Shown here one piece after another: positions 1 to 8,728 of a stretch of DNA of 64,000 bases (position 1 is the stretch's first letter; each line of letters starts with the position of its first letter). Below the pieces are notes generated by a model. That model had not been told where the DNA came from and did no database searches. It was given only the letters and a program-made list of their open reading frames with translations. Source of the DNA: Myxococcales bacterium (GTDB taxonomy: Bacteria; Myxococcota; Bradymonadia; UBA7976; UBA1532); NCBI GenBank assembly GCA_020633515.1, contig JACKDM010000008.1, forward strand, positions 59,956-123,955, written 5' to 3'. The translations under genes were made by a program, and so were the position numbers.

Positions 1-327
1 GTCGGGGTGCTCCGGCCAGCGCCCGTAGTGGCCTTCGAGCATGCGCCGCGCCTCGCGGATGAGGAACAGCGCGCGCGCGAGGTTGCCCTCGGCCTCGGCG
101 TGCACCCGCCCGAGCACGAAGGTCGCGATGAACGAGCGCGGGTTCTTCGCGAGGATCTTCTCCGCCTGCTCCCGCGCGGTCGCGTACTTGCCGGTGTCGA
201 CGCTGACCATCGCCGCGCGCTCGTCGACGTCGCCGCCGAGGTCGTCGGCGATCGCGAGCGGATCGTCGGCGGCGACCGCGGGCGCGGCGAGGCAGAAGGC
301 AAGCAGAATCGGGAAGATACGGACCAT
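1..327 (-). CDS. Secreted TPR-like protein, C-terminus beyond window
   Basis: This is the last gene of the minus-strand MoxR operon, cut off by the window edge. Its ATG lies 2 bases after the moxR stop codon. The first ~20 residues form a signal peptide (MVRIFPILLAFCLAAPAVAA). The following ~90 residues are helical, with a TPR-like pattern of alternating small and large residues, for example KYATAREQAEKILAKNP followed by a second helix pair ending EARRMLEGHYGRWPEHP. In MoxR/DUF58/transglutaminase operons, TPR proteins are often encoded downstream and are thought to scaffold the envelope complex; the role here is inferred from that context. The rest of the protein is not in the window. Confidence 0.7.
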   Translation of the reverse strand, partial: MVRIFPILLAFCLAAPAVAADDPLAIADDLGGDVDERAAMVSVDTGKYATAREQAEKILAKNPRSFIATFVLGRVHAEAEGNLARALFLIREARRMLEGHYGRWPEHPD

Positions 328-329
328 CG

Positions 330-1388
330 TCACCGGCGCAGGGTCGAGCGGGAGAGGGTCTCGAGCGGGCGGGTCAGCGCGTCGCGCACCACCCGCTCCG
401 GCGCGTCGGCGCCCGGCATCAGCGCGAGGCGGTGGCGGAAGATCGGGATCGCGAGGTGGTCGATGTCCTCCGGCGCGACGAAGTCCCGGCCCTTCATCAT
501 CGCGCGCACCTGCAACGCCGGGATCGCCTGCACCAGCGAGCGGGTCGAGACGCCCTGGGTGACGCGCTTGTCGGCGCGCAGGATCGCGGCGATGTCGACG
601 AGGCACTCGTGCACCCGCGGCGAGACGGCGACCTCGTCGCGCACCCGCGCCCGCGCCGCGAGCACCTCGTCGCGCGTCACCCGCGGCAGCGCCTCGGGCC
701 GCCCGCGCGGCTTGCCCCAGCTCGCGAGCACCTCGAGCTCGCTCGCCCGGTCGACGTGCTCCATGCGCACCTTGAACAGGAAGCGGTCGAGCTGCGCGAC
801 CGGCAGCGGGTAGGTCCCGACCGAGTCGAGCGGGTTCTGCGTCGCGATCACGAAGAAGAGCGCGTCGAGCCGGTGGCTGATGTTGTCGACGGTGACCTGC
901 TTCTCGGCCATCGCCTCGAGCAGCGCGGCCTGCACCTTGGGCGAGGTGCGGTTGATCTCGTCGACGAGCAGCACATGCGCGAACGCCGGCCCGCGGCGGA
1001 AGTAGAAGTCGCTCGTCTGCGTGTCGAAGACCATCACCCCGGTGATGTCGCCCGGGAGCATGTCGGGGGTGAACTGCACCCGCCGGAACGCCGCGATCTC
1101 GGCGTCGCGGGCCGTGTCGGCGATCGACTCCCCGAGCGCCTTGGCGAGCGTCGTCTTGCCCGAGCCGGGGTAGTCTTCGAGCAGGACGTGCCCGTCGCCG
1201 AGGAACGCGATCAGCACCAGCTCGATCACGTCGTCGCGGCCCATCACGTCGTAGCGCACCCGGTCGCGGATGCGGTCGATCACCCGGCGGGCGTCGTCGA
1301 GGGAGCCGATCGCGCCGGGCGCATCGGGCGCGCGCGGGGGCGCAGGGCGGGGGTCGAGGTCGAGGTCTTGCACGTCGTGTCCAGTCAT
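330..1388 (-). CDS. MoxR-family AAA+ ATPase
   Basis: A 352-residue MoxR AAA+ ATPase, a chaperone-like family that helps assemble or activate partner proteins, commonly VWA or DUF58 proteins. Walker A PGSGKTT is at about residues 74-80. Walker B is LLVDEINR and sensor 1 is FFVIATQNP, followed by the typical LPVAQLDRFLFKV stretch. A C-terminal helical lid completes the domain. The chosen ATG (MTGHDVQ) overlaps the stop of the upstream transglutaminase gene as ATGA, so an upstream in-frame Met is not used. Gene order DUF58, transglutaminase, MoxR, TPR matches the widespread envelope operon of this type. The substrate cannot be told from sequence. Confidence 0.93.
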   Translation of the reverse strand: MTGHDVQDLDLDPRPAPPRAPDAPGAIGSLDDARRVIDRIRDRVRYDVMGRDDVIELVLIAFLGDGHVLLEDYPGSGKTTLAKALGESIADTARDAEIAAFRRVQFTPDMLPGDITGVMVFDTQTSDFYFRRGPAFAHVLLVDEINRTSPKVQAALLEAMAEKQVTVDNISHRLDALFFVIATQNPLDSVGTYPLPVAQLDRFLFKVRMEHVDRASELEVLASWGKPRGRPEALPRVTRDEVLAARARVRDEVAVSPRVHECLVDIAAILRADKRVTQGVSTRSLVQAIPALQVRAMMKGRDFVAPEDIDHLAIPIFRHRLALMPGADAPERVVRDALTRPLETLSRSTLRR

Positions 1389-3535
1389 CGGGTGAACCAC
1401 CATCCCCACGGGTTGAGCCAGCCGAGCGCCCGCTTCCAGCCGGGCAGCGCGCGGCCCACCTCGCGGCGCACCCGGCGCGCGAGGTCGTCGATCGCGTCGG
1501 CGTCACCCGGCCCCGGGCGGCCGAGGCTCTGCCGCAGGTGCACCGTCGTCAGCGCCGCGAGCGAGGGCGTGAGCCCGGCGACCCGCTCGGCGTAGCGCTC
1601 GCGCGTCTCGCCGCGCTGCCGCGCGATCCCGACGTCACTGAGCCGGTCGAGCGTCGCCGCGAACGCAAACCGCGGCGAGGGCCGCATCACCGGCACGAGC
1701 AGCCGGCCGAACTTCACCGCGTAGCCGAGCAGCAGCATCACCGAGAGCGCGCCGAGCAGCGCGTGGCCCATCGTCGCCCACGGGATCGCGAACCGCGTCT
1801 CGGGATCGGGCGCCCGCCCGCCGGTCGGATCGTCGCGCGCCAGCTCGCCGAGCAGGCTCTCGAGCGACTGGTCGACGAAGCGCGGCGGCGGCTCGTCGCT
1901 CTGCTCGGGGTAGACGTCGAACGGGATCCAGCCCACGCCCGCGACGTGGATCTCGGGCCACGCGTGCGCCCGGTCGCCGAGGATGAGCACCGCCGAGCCC
2001 GAGCCCCGCATCTGCGCGTCGACCGCGTAGCCGACCGCGACCCGCGCCGCGATCCCGCGGCTGCGGAAGAGGTTGGCGGCGGCGTGCGCGAAGTGCACGC
2101 AGTAGCCGCGCAGGCTCCCGAAGAGGAACGAGCCGGTCGGATCGTCGCCGAGGTGGCGCTCCTTGCGGGTGTAGAAGCCGTTCTGTTCGAGGTAGCGGCG
2201 GATCGCGAACGCCTCGGCGATCGGGTCGCCGGCGAAGCGGGGGTCGACGTCGCGCACGATCTCGTCGGCGAGCGCGGCGTAGCGCGGATCCTCGGGGTGG
2301 GCGAGGTAGTGCGCGGTCTTCTCCGGCGGCCAGTCTTCGGCGATCGAGCCGTGGCCGAGCAGGCGCGAGACATCCGCCGTGGGCACGAGCGAGACGGCCT
2401 CGTACGCGGCGACGAAGCGGCGCGGCGCGGGGTTCTTGTGCGGCGCGACCTCGACCGAGGCGGTCAGCGCGAGCGGCTGCGGGTGGTCGACGAGCAGGAA
2501 CATCGTCGTCGGCACCCGCTTGTGGAACGCGGGCTCTTGCGCCGCGCCGGCCTGGATCGGGCCGTCGACGGGGAAGCGGGTGATCACGTCGTCGTCGAAG
2601 CCGCCCGGATCGGCGGAGAGGCGGGTGCCGTCGAAGCGGGAGAGCACCTGCTGGCGGAAGTAGTAGAGCCCGCCGTCGGGCTCGTGGTCGGCGTGGAAGA
2701 GCGCGACGGCGACCGGCAGCGGCGGCGGCGGCGGCGCGCCGCCCGATCCGTCGCCGAGCCCCGAGCTCGCCCCGCCCCCGCTCTGCTCGTCGTCGGGCTT
2801 GCCGTCGCCGTCGCGGTCCTCCCCGGTGAGCCCGGCGGTCGGCTCGACCTGCGCGTCGATGCGGCTGTCTTCGAGGAGGTGGTAGACCGCCGCGCCGAGC
2901 CCGAGCAGCAACAAGAGCGTCAGCGCGAGCTTGAGCGGCCGCTGGCGGCGCAGCGCGAGCATCACCGCGGCGGCGGCGGCGAGCACGCCGAACGCTTGCA
3001 GCGGCACCTGCGGGTCGAGGCCCTGCGTCAGCGCCCAGTCCGACAGCCAGCGCGGGCGGCTGATCATCAGCTCGCGGTGGCGCGCGAAGAGGTGGGCGAC
3101 GGCGGCGACGACCGCGGCGGCCTCGACGATCGACCAGGTGCGGTTTCGCGCGGCGAGCAGGCGCACCGCGAAGACGAGCCCGAACGCGAGCCCGGCGATG
3201 CGGGTCGCGTCGGCGGCGATGAGCGTCTCGCGGCTGCCGATCGCGAGCACGCCGTCGGCGATGAACCCGGCGGCGGGCGAGGCGAGGCCGGCGATCGCGA
3301 GCCCGGCGGCGACGCCGACGACGGTGCGCAGCCCCGCCGCGGCGGCGAAGCGGGCGGCGAAGACGGCGACGATGGTCGCGGTGACCCCGGCGCCGATCGC
3401 GACCGCGCCGGCGAGCGGCCAGGTCAACAGCAGCGTCGCCGCGCCGAGCACCGCCGCCTTGGCGATCGCGAGCGCCCACGACTCGTCGGTCGCCTCGCTC
3501 GGGTCGCGGCGGATCTCGTCGGCGGTCTCGTTCAT
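1385..3535 (-). CDS. TgpA-like membrane transglutaminase
   Basis: A 716-residue inner-membrane protein of the TgpA (DUF3488 plus transglutaminase-like) type. The N-terminal ~230 residues hold several hydrophobic helices. A Gly/Asp-rich linker follows, then a periplasmic domain with the transglutaminase triad: Cys479 in GYCVHFAHAAANLF, His524 in RAHAWPEIHV and Asp540 in GWIPFDVYP. One more helix (about residues 585-610) precedes a cytoplasmic C-terminal tail. The start (MNETADE) overlaps the DUF58 stop as ATGA, which fixes it; longer upstream reading lies inside the DUF58 gene. The family is known for peptidase or cross-linking activity on periplasmic substrates, which are mostly unidentified. 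Confidence 0.92.
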   Translation of the reverse strand: MNETADEIRRDPSEATDESWALAIAKAAVLGAATLLLTWPLAGAVAIGAGVTATIVAVFAARFAAAAGLRTVVGVAAGLAIAGLASPAAGFIADGVLAIGSRETLIAADATRIAGLAFGLVFAVRLLAARNRTWSIVEAAAVVAAVAHLFARHRELMISRPRWLSDWALTQGLDPQVPLQAFGVLAAAAAVMLALRRQRPLKLALTLLLLLGLGAAVYHLLEDSRIDAQVEPTAGLTGEDRDGDGKPDDEQSGGGASSGLGDGSGGAPPPPPLPVAVALFHADHEPDGGLYYFRQQVLSRFDGTRLSADPGGFDDDVITRFPVDGPIQAGAAQEPAFHKRVPTTMFLLVDHPQPLALTASVEVAPHKNPAPRRFVAAYEAVSLVPTADVSRLLGHGSIAEDWPPEKTAHYLAHPEDPRYAALADEIVRDVDPRFAGDPIAEAFAIRRYLEQNGFYTRKERHLGDDPTGSFLFGSLRGYCVHFAHAAANLFRSRGIAARVAVGYAVDAQMRGSGSAVLILGDRAHAWPEIHVAGVGWIPFDVYPEQSDEPPPRFVDQSLESLLGELARDDPTGGRAPDPETRFAIPWATMGHALLGALSVMLLLGYAVKFGRLLVPVMRPSPRFAFAATLDRLSDVGIARQRGETRERYAERVAGLTPSLAALTTVHLRQSLGRPGPGDADAIDDLARRVRREVGRALPGWKRALGWLNPWGWWFTR

Positions 3536-4806
3536 GCGTGCCTCAGGGCGTCGATCTCCGACTCGGCCAGCACCCGCCCGCCGCTGCGATGCACCACCTT
3601 GACCGGCGCGTCGAGCGCGCGGAGCGCGTCGTAGAGCCGCGGCAAAGCGCGCAGGTCGCTTCCGCGCGTCGGCGGCGGCTGACGCAGCCAGCTCCGGCGC
3701 CGCGCGAGCACCCCGTCGGCGCTCGTGATCAGCACCGGCGGCGCGGGCAGCCCGCGCACGAAGGCGGCGAGGTGATCCTGCCAGGGTCCCGGGTCGCCGG
3801 GCACGAACAGGATGCAGCGGCCCAAACGTTCCCGCGGCACGGCGGCGGCGAACGCGGCGAGCCCGGCGCCGCCGCTGTCGCGGTGCGCGACCGCCTCGAT
3901 GATCGCGTCGATCGCCTCGGCGGGCGTGGTCGCCGGCTTCTCGGCGCCGTCGGCGCCAAAGGTGAAGTCGGGCCCGAGCAGCCCCGCCTCGACGAAGGTG
4001 CGCGCGACCGAGGCCGAGGGCTCGTCGCCCTCGCCGGCGACGAAGTAGGCGACCGTGCTCGGCTGCGGCGCGACCGCGCGCTCGGGCATGCGCACGAGCA
4101 GGCGGCGGGTGCGGGCGTAGGCCTTCCACAAGATCATGCGGACCGGGTCGCCGGGCGCGTAGCGGCGCATCTCGACGAGGTCGCCCTCGACCTCCCCGGC
4201 CGGGTGGGCGTGCCCGTCGCCGGCGGCGTGGCGGATCGCGGCGGCGAGGTCGACGGTGGTGAGCGCGGGGCGCACGACGAGGTGGGCGGCCGCGCGGCGG
4301 GTGAACGCGAGGCGGGCGAGGCCGAAGAGGTCGCTGACGGTGAAGACGCGCACGACGCGCTCGGCCTTGCCGCGCGCGGTGAAGACGACCCGCTCACGGG
4401 CGAGCGCGCCGTCGCCGACGAGCGCGACCTCGACCGCGGCCGGCCGCTCCCAGGCGACGCCGATCGTCACCAGCGGCCACCCGCGCAGCCGCGGCACGCG
4501 GAGCGCGGTCTCGTGCCGGTCGCCGACGTCGACGACCGCCTCGACCCGCCCGTCGCCGGCGCGATCGAGCCGCCAGAAGACCCACAGCGCCGCGAGCGTG
4601 ACCCCGAGCACCGAGATCGCGAGCACGGCGAGCACCACGATCGCCGCCGCGCGCACCACGAAGTCGCTCTGCCCGCGCCCGTACCACGCGAACGCGCCCC
4701 ACGCCGCCGCGCCAGCGAGCAGCCCCGGCCCCGAGATCGGCACGTAGCCCCACCAGCGGGCGAGCCGGGCGCGGAGGCGGCGCAGTCGGGTGCGGCGGCG
4801 GGGCAT
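3532..4806 (-). CDS. DUF58 domain protein
   Basis: A 424-residue protein and the first gene of the operon. Two hydrophobic helices near the N-terminus (about residues 25-75) anchor it. The C-terminal half carries the DUF58 signature: GDLVEMRRYAPGDPVRMI followed by LWKAYART, and a VWA-like fold follows. The start (MPRRRTRL) is preceded by an AGAGGA ribosome-binding site about 11 bases upstream; Met codons further upstream lack one. DUF58 proteins are partners of MoxR ATPases, and the ATGA overlap with the transglutaminase gene supports a shared complex. The exact cellular task is unknown. Confidence 0.9.
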   Translation of the reverse strand: MPRRRTRLRRLRARLARWWGYVPISGPGLLAGAAAWGAFAWYGRGQSDFVVRAAAIVVLAVLAISVLGVTLAALWVFWRLDRAGDGRVEAVVDVGDRHETALRVPRLRGWPLVTIGVAWERPAAVEVALVGDGALARERVVFTARGKAERVVRVFTVSDLFGLARLAFTRRAAAHLVVRPALTTVDLAAAIRHAAGDGHAHPAGEVEGDLVEMRRYAPGDPVRMILWKAYARTRRLLVRMPERAVAPQPSTVAYFVAGEGDEPSASVARTFVEAGLLGPDFTFGADGAEKPATTPAEAIDAIIEAVAHRDSGGAGLAAFAAAVPRERLGRCILFVPGDPGPWQDHLAAFVRGLPAPPVLITSADGVLARRRSWLRQPPPTRGSDLRALPRLYDALRALDAPVKVVHRSGGRVLAESEIDALRHA

Positions 4807-4965
4807 GGCGTGATGATTCCTCTCACCCTCGGGGCGGCGGCGCAAGCGGCCCCGGTTGGGAAGCCCGAGGCACGGCATCGGTTGCGGACGCGGCACGTCG
4901 CCGCGCCCGGCCGCGGCGACTCACCACCTTGCGCCGCGCGCCAGCCCCGCGCTATCCCCCCGCCC

Positions 4966-5844
4966 ATGCGCCGCCTCGCCCTCGCGCTCCTCCTCGCGCT
5001 CGCCGCCGCGCCCCGCCTCGCGCGCGCCTGCGCCGCCTGCGCCTGCGGCGACCCCACCCTCACCGCGATGGGCACCGGCAAGAGCTACGCCGGCCGCCTC
5101 CGCCTCGCGGCCGAGTGGCGCCGCCGCGCCGAGACGCTCCCCACCGCGTTCGGCGACGCCCGCGTCACCGAGGACCGCTACACCCTCGCCGTCGCCTTCT
5201 CGCCGCTCGACGCGCTCCAGCTCGCCGTCGCCGCGCCCTTCGTCGACCGCACCCTCACCGCGCCCACGCTCGCCCGCGACCGCGCCGCCCACCTCGGCGA
5301 CGTCGAGGTGCTCGGCCGCTACTTCCTCGTCGGCGCCCGCGGCTTCGACACCCACCAGCTCGGCCTCACCGCCGCGCTCCGCCTCCCCACCGCGCCCGAG
5401 CTCGACGGCGCCGACGGGCCGCTCCCGCTCGACGCCCAGCCCGGCACCGGCGCCTTCATGCCCGCGCTCGGGGTCTGGTACGGCCTCTTCGCCCACCCCT
5501 GGTCGGCCCACACCAGCGCAACCGTCGTCGTGCCGAGCGAGGGCCATGGCGCGCTCCGCACCGGCCTCACCGGGCTCGCGACCGCCCACGTCCAGCGCCA
5601 ATGGCCCATCGATCTCGCGCTCCGCGTCGGCCTCGACGGCCGCCTCGGCGCCCGCGACGCGCTCGCCGGCGCCACCGTCCGCGACTCGGGCGGCGCCACC
5701 CTCTTCGCCACCGCCGGCCTCGGCTACAGCCCGCTCACCGACGTGCTCCTCGACGCCACGCTGCGCTGGCCGGTCTACGACGACCGCCGCGGCGGCGAGC
5801 GCGCCGAGCCCTCGCTCAGCCTCGCGGTCGTCTGGGACCTGTGA
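4966..5844 (+). CDS. Secreted barrel-like protein with Cys motif by MbnP/MbnH
   Basis: A 292-residue exported protein. A signal peptide (about residues 1-22) is followed at once by a dense Cys motif, ACAACACGDPTLTAMG. The remainder alternates short amphipathic strands ending in aromatic residues and closes with LSLAVVWDL, as expected for a beta-barrel outer-membrane protein. It converges on the mbnH-like gene with only 3 bases between the stop codons. That position and the thiol cluster suggest a link to metal handling, which is inference. There is no Shine-Dalgarno upstream, and a TATCCC box sits about 8 bases before the ATG, so the transcript may be leaderless. Confidence 0.75.
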   Translation: MRRLALALLLALAAAPRLARACAACACGDPTLTAMGTGKSYAGRLRLAAEWRRRAETLPTAFGDARVTEDRYTLAVAFSPLDALQLAVAAPFVDRTLTAPTLARDRAAHLGDVEVLGRYFLVGARGFDTHQLGLTAALRLPTAPELDGADGPLPLDAQPGTGAFMPALGVWYGLFAHPWSAHTSATVVVPSEGHGALRTGLTGLATAHVQRQWPIDLALRVGLDGRLGARDALAGATVRDSGGATLFATAGLGYSPLTDVLLDATLRWPVYDDRRGGERAEPSLSLAVVWDL

Positions 5845-5847
5845 GCC

Positions 5848-6987
5848 TCACTCGAACGGATCGGCGAAGCGCGGATCGCTGACGAAGCCCTCGTCGGTGA
5901 GGCTCCACAGGAACGCGATCAGATCGGCCTTCTCGCCGTCGCTGATCGAAAACCCGCTCACGAAGCCGCTCTTGAAGCGGTTCGCCCGCCCGTCGCCCGC
6001 GTGCGGCCCGTCCTCGATGAGGCGCCCGCCGGCGGCGTAGATGTCGACGACCTCTTCGAGCGTCGCGACGCTGCCGTCGTGCATGTAGGGCGCCGTCAGC
6101 GCGACGTTGCGCAGCGTCGGCGCCCGGAAGCGGCCCATGTCCTCGGGGCGGCGGGTGATCTCGTAGAGGCCGGTGTTGTCGAGCGGGTAGCCGCCCTCGC
6201 CGTCGATGTCGTAGAGCCCGGTGTTGTGGAACGGCCGCTCGGCGACCGACTGGCCGGCGTGCACCGTCGACTGGGTGAAGTTGAAGCCGCCGTGGCAGTG
6301 GTGGCACTCGAGCGCCTCGCTGAAGAACAGCGCCATGCCCCGCTTCGCCGAGAGCGAGAGCGCGGACGAGTCGCCGGCGACGAGGCGGTCGTAGGGGCTC
6401 CCGCCCGCCACCATCGAGCGCAGGAAGCAGGCGAGCGCGTCGACGACCCGGTCGAACGAGATCGGATCGGCGTCCTCGGGGAACGCCGCCGCGAAGCGCT
6501 CGACGTAGCCCGGATCCGCGCGCAGGCGGTCGAGGACCTCGTCTTCGTGCCCCGCGATCCCCAGCTCGATCGGCGCGTCGCCGAACATCGGGACGACGAT
6601 CTGCCGCTCGAGCGTGTCGAGGCCGGGGTTGGCCCAGGTGAGCGTGGTGTTGTAGGCGACGTTGGCGAGCCCCGGCGCGTTGCGCGGGTGGGCGGCGCCG
6701 GTCGAGCCGAGCGGGGTCGCGCGGCCGTCGCTGAACGCACGCGCCTGCTCGTGGCAGCCGGCGCACGACTGGCTGCCGTTGCCGCTCAACCGCTCGTCGT
6801 AGAAGAGGAATCGCCCGAGCTCGACCTTGGCCGCGCTCATCGGGTTGTCGGCCGGCACCACCGGCGTCGGGAAGCCCACCGGCAGCGCCCACGTCCACGC
6901 CTCGGCCGCGACCGGCGGCGTCGGATCGGGCGCCTCGTCGCCGCCGCAGCCGGCGAGCGCGACCGTCAGCGCGAGCGCGCGCCGCAT
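5848..6987 (-). CDS. MbnH-type di-haem cytochrome (MauG family)
   Basis: A 379-residue exported di-haem c-type cytochrome of the cytochrome c peroxidase/MauG superfamily. An N-terminal signal ends near ALAGCGGDE, possibly a lipobox. Two CxxCH haem sites are visible: CAGCH (about residue 90) and CHHCH (about residue 225). Other landmarks are [19 protein letters not shown] and the C-terminal [19 protein letters not shown]. The ATG overlaps the stop of the MbnP-like gene by one base (TGATG). MbnH enzymes oxidise a tryptophan of the partner MbnP to kynurenine, creating a copper site; the same tight gene pair is known from M. xanthus (the metallo-mystery pair). Assignment rests on motifs plus pairing. 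Confidence 0.9.
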   Translation of the reverse strand: MRRALALTVALAGCGGDEAPDPTPPVAAEAWTWALPVGFPTPVVPADNPMSAAKVELGRFLFYDERLSGNGSQSCAGCHEQARAFSDGRATPLGSTGAAHPRNAPGLANVAYNTTLTWANPGLDTLERQIVVPMFGDAPIELGIAGHEDEVLDRLRADPGYVERFAAAFPEDADPISFDRVVDALACFLRSMVAGGSPYDRLVAGDSSALSLSAKRGMALFFSEALECHHCHGGFNFTQSTVHAGQSVAERPFHNTGLYDIDGEGGYPLDNTGLYEITRRPEDMGRFRAPTLRNVALTAPYMHDGSVATLEEVVDIYAAGGRLIEDGPHAGDGRANRFKSGFVSGFSISDGEKADLIAFLWSLTDEGFVSDPRFADPFE

Positions 6988-8003
6988 CACGGCGCCTCTT
7001 CGACCCGGAAGAACGCCTGCCCCGCGCAGTCGGCGACGCACGCGCCCGAGTCGAAGGCGAGCCCGAGCCGGTCGAAGATCGCCGGGCACTCGTTGATGTC
7101 GTTGGCGCCCGACATGCAGCCCGGCGGCGTGTCGGCGGTGTCGGCGGTGACGTCCGAGCCCGCGAGCAGCGCCGCCGCGTCGACCACGATCACGTCGCGC
7201 CCCGCGTCGAAGCCGTCGAGCGTCACCGTCGCCCGGTTCTGGAACATGCACGGCCCGGTCGGCGGCGCGACCGCGACGTCGCCCATGCAGCCGCTGCTGC
7301 CGAGGTGAACGAACCAGCGGTTGTCGGGCGCCGGGTTTTCGTTGGCGAGGTCGAGCCGCAGGAACTTGTAGCCGAACTGCCAGACCCAGAACATCGAGCC
7401 CACGTCGAGCGGCGGCGCGGCGCTCGTCACCTCGGCGTGGTTCTTGTCGACGGGCACCCCGAGCGAGAAGCGGATCCCGGTGTACTCGCCGGGCGGCGGG
7501 GTGCCGACGATGTAGTCGCGGGTGGCGGCGTTGCCGGTCTCGGCGCAGCCCTCGGTGCCGTCTTCGAAGTCGATCAGCGCCACCCCGCCGTTCTGCCACT
7601 GCCCGTCGTCGTCGAGCACGATCGGCGCCGTCTCGCCGGTGGCGGTGACGAAGGCGAGGTCGTGGATGTAGAAGCGGAAGTCGAGGAGCCGCACCGTCGC
7701 GTCGGTGGTGCCGACGCCGGTGAGCGCGGCGCCGCAGACCGCCGGCTGGTCGCCGAAGCGGCCGGCGAAGCGCACGAAGACCCGCGGCTCCCCGCCGCCG
7801 CCCGCGCCGCCGATGCCGCCCTCGCCGCCGACTCCGCCCTCGCCGCCGATCCCGCCCTCGCCGCCGATCCCGCCCTCGCCGCCGATCCCGCCCTCGCCGC
7901 CCGCGCCGCCGTCGGCCGCGTCGTCGCCGCCGTCGTCGTCACAGCCCCCGAGCGCGAGCGCCGCGAGCGCGAGACCGCGCAGCGTCATCGTCACAAACCG
8001 CAT
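6987..8003 (-). CDS. MbnP-family copper-binding lipoprotein
   Basis: A 338-residue lipoprotein with a lipobox at LALGGC, then a Gly-rich repeat linker (about residues 35-75), then the MbnP domain. Family features are the strand pattern [16 protein letters not shown], the conserved tryptophans in [17 protein letters not shown] and several paired cysteines (AVCGA, EGCAE, SGCMGD, GPCMF), matching the four-Cys metallo-mystery description. In characterised MbnP, one Trp is converted to kynurenine by MbnH and takes part in Cu(I) binding. The ATG follows a clear GGAGGT ribosome site at about 7 bases spacing. Expected location is the outer membrane or cell surface. Confidence 0.88.
   Translation of the reverse strand: MRFVTMTLRGLALAALALGGCDDDGGDDAADGGAGGEGGIGGEGGIGGEGGIGGEGGVGGEGGIGGAGGGGEPRVFVRFAGRFGDQPAVCGAALTGVGTTDATVRLLDFRFYIHDLAFVTATGETAPIVLDDDGQWQNGGVALIDFEDGTEGCAETGNAATRDYIVGTPPPGEYTGIRFSLGVPVDKNHAEVTSAAPPLDVGSMFWVWQFGYKFLRLDLANENPAPDNRWFVHLGSSGCMGDVAVAPPTGPCMFQNRATVTLDGFDAGRDVIVVDAAALLAGSDVTADTADTPPGCMSGANDINECPAIFDRLGLAFDSGACVADCAGQAFFRVEEAP
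7807..7912 (-). repeat. 18-bp tandem repeat encoding Gly-rich linker
   Basis: About six head-to-tail copies of an 18-base unit encode GGEGGI (one copy GGEGGV, the last GGAGGG) between the lipobox and folded domain of the MbnP-like protein. The copies are almost identical at the DNA level, so length can change by slippage. It acts as a flexible tether. Confidence 0.85.
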
Positions 8004-8034
8004 CTTCGACCTCCGTGCCGTCGTCGTGTGCGGA

Positions 8035-8043
8035 TGGATAGCA
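8035..8043 (-). promoter_or_regulatory. Putative extended -10 for mbnP-like gene
   Basis: On the minus strand the sequence reads TGC-TATCCA, an extended -10 type element, about 25 bases upstream of the expected leader start plus GGAGGT site. A near copy (TGC-TACGCA) precedes the exonuclease gene that starts at 20038. No convincing -35 is seen. It suggests the copper pair can be transcribed independently of the genes upstream. Confidence 0.35.
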
Positions 8044-8107
8044 CAGCAGACGGTCGCGGCGCGCGCGGTGAATTGTCCTTGCCACCGGGCAATTTGCCGC
8101 ACCGCGC

Positions 8108-8728
8108 TCACCGCACCCCGCCCTCGACCGTCGCCGACAGCGCGGCGAGCGCGTTCGCCGCGATCACCCGCGCCTGCGCCGCCTCGTCGCCGGGCGGCAG
8201 GTCGGCGGTCCACAGCGCGAGCTCGACGTGCAGCGTCACCGTCGCCGCCCGATTCGCCGCGTCGAGCCCGAACGGCGCCACCGGCAGCGGCGGCCCGGCG
8301 AGCGCCCCGGATGACCAGTCGTGGCGCGCGCCCGCGATCGTGCCCGCGAGCCCGACCGCGACGCCCGCGCCCGGCACGACCCGCAGCCCGCAGAAGCGCT
8401 CGCCCGGCGGCACCGCGATCGCCGCGAGCGTGCGCGGGCCGGCGAGCGGGTCGATCGCGCCGTCGACCGCCGCCGAGAGCCCCGCGTCGCCTTCGCCGCC
8501 GTGCGCGTGCGCGACCCCGACGAAGCGCCAGGCGGTCGCCGTCGCGCACGGCACGAGCTCGACCGCCGCGACGTCGAGCCGCGCCGCGCTCACCGCGAGT
8601 GATCCCATCGGCGTCTCGACCGCCGCCGGCACCACCGGCGCGACCGCGACCGTCACCGTCAGCGGCGCCGTCTGCTCGACGCAGCCCGCGAGCAGCAGCG
8701 CCGCGGCGATCAGCGCCGGTGCCCGCAC
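8108..8728 (-). CDS. Lipoprotein of unknown function next to MbnP/MbnH
   Basis: A 206-residue lipoprotein: VRAPALIAAALLLAGC gives a signal with lipobox directly after a GTG start. The GTG lies inside the last codons of the methyltransferase gene (19-base overlap), so translation is probably coupled; a second GTG two codons earlier is an alternative. The body contains a His/Gly patch (GVAHAHGGEGDAG) and strand-like segments such as AATVTLHVELALW, but no domain I recognise. It sits 104 bases upstream of the MbnP-like gene on the same strand, and the His patch would suit metal binding, which is only inference. Confidence 0.7.
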   Translation of the reverse strand: MRAPALIAAALLLAGCVEQTAPLTVTVAVAPVVPAAVETPMGSLAVSAARLDVAAVELVPCATATAWRFVGVAHAHGGEGDAGLSAAVDGAIDPLAGPRTLAAIAVPPGERFCGLRVVPGAGVAVGLAGTIAGARHDWSSGALAGPPLPVAPFGLDAANRAATVTLHVELALWTADLPPGDEAAQARVIAANALAALSATVEGGVR

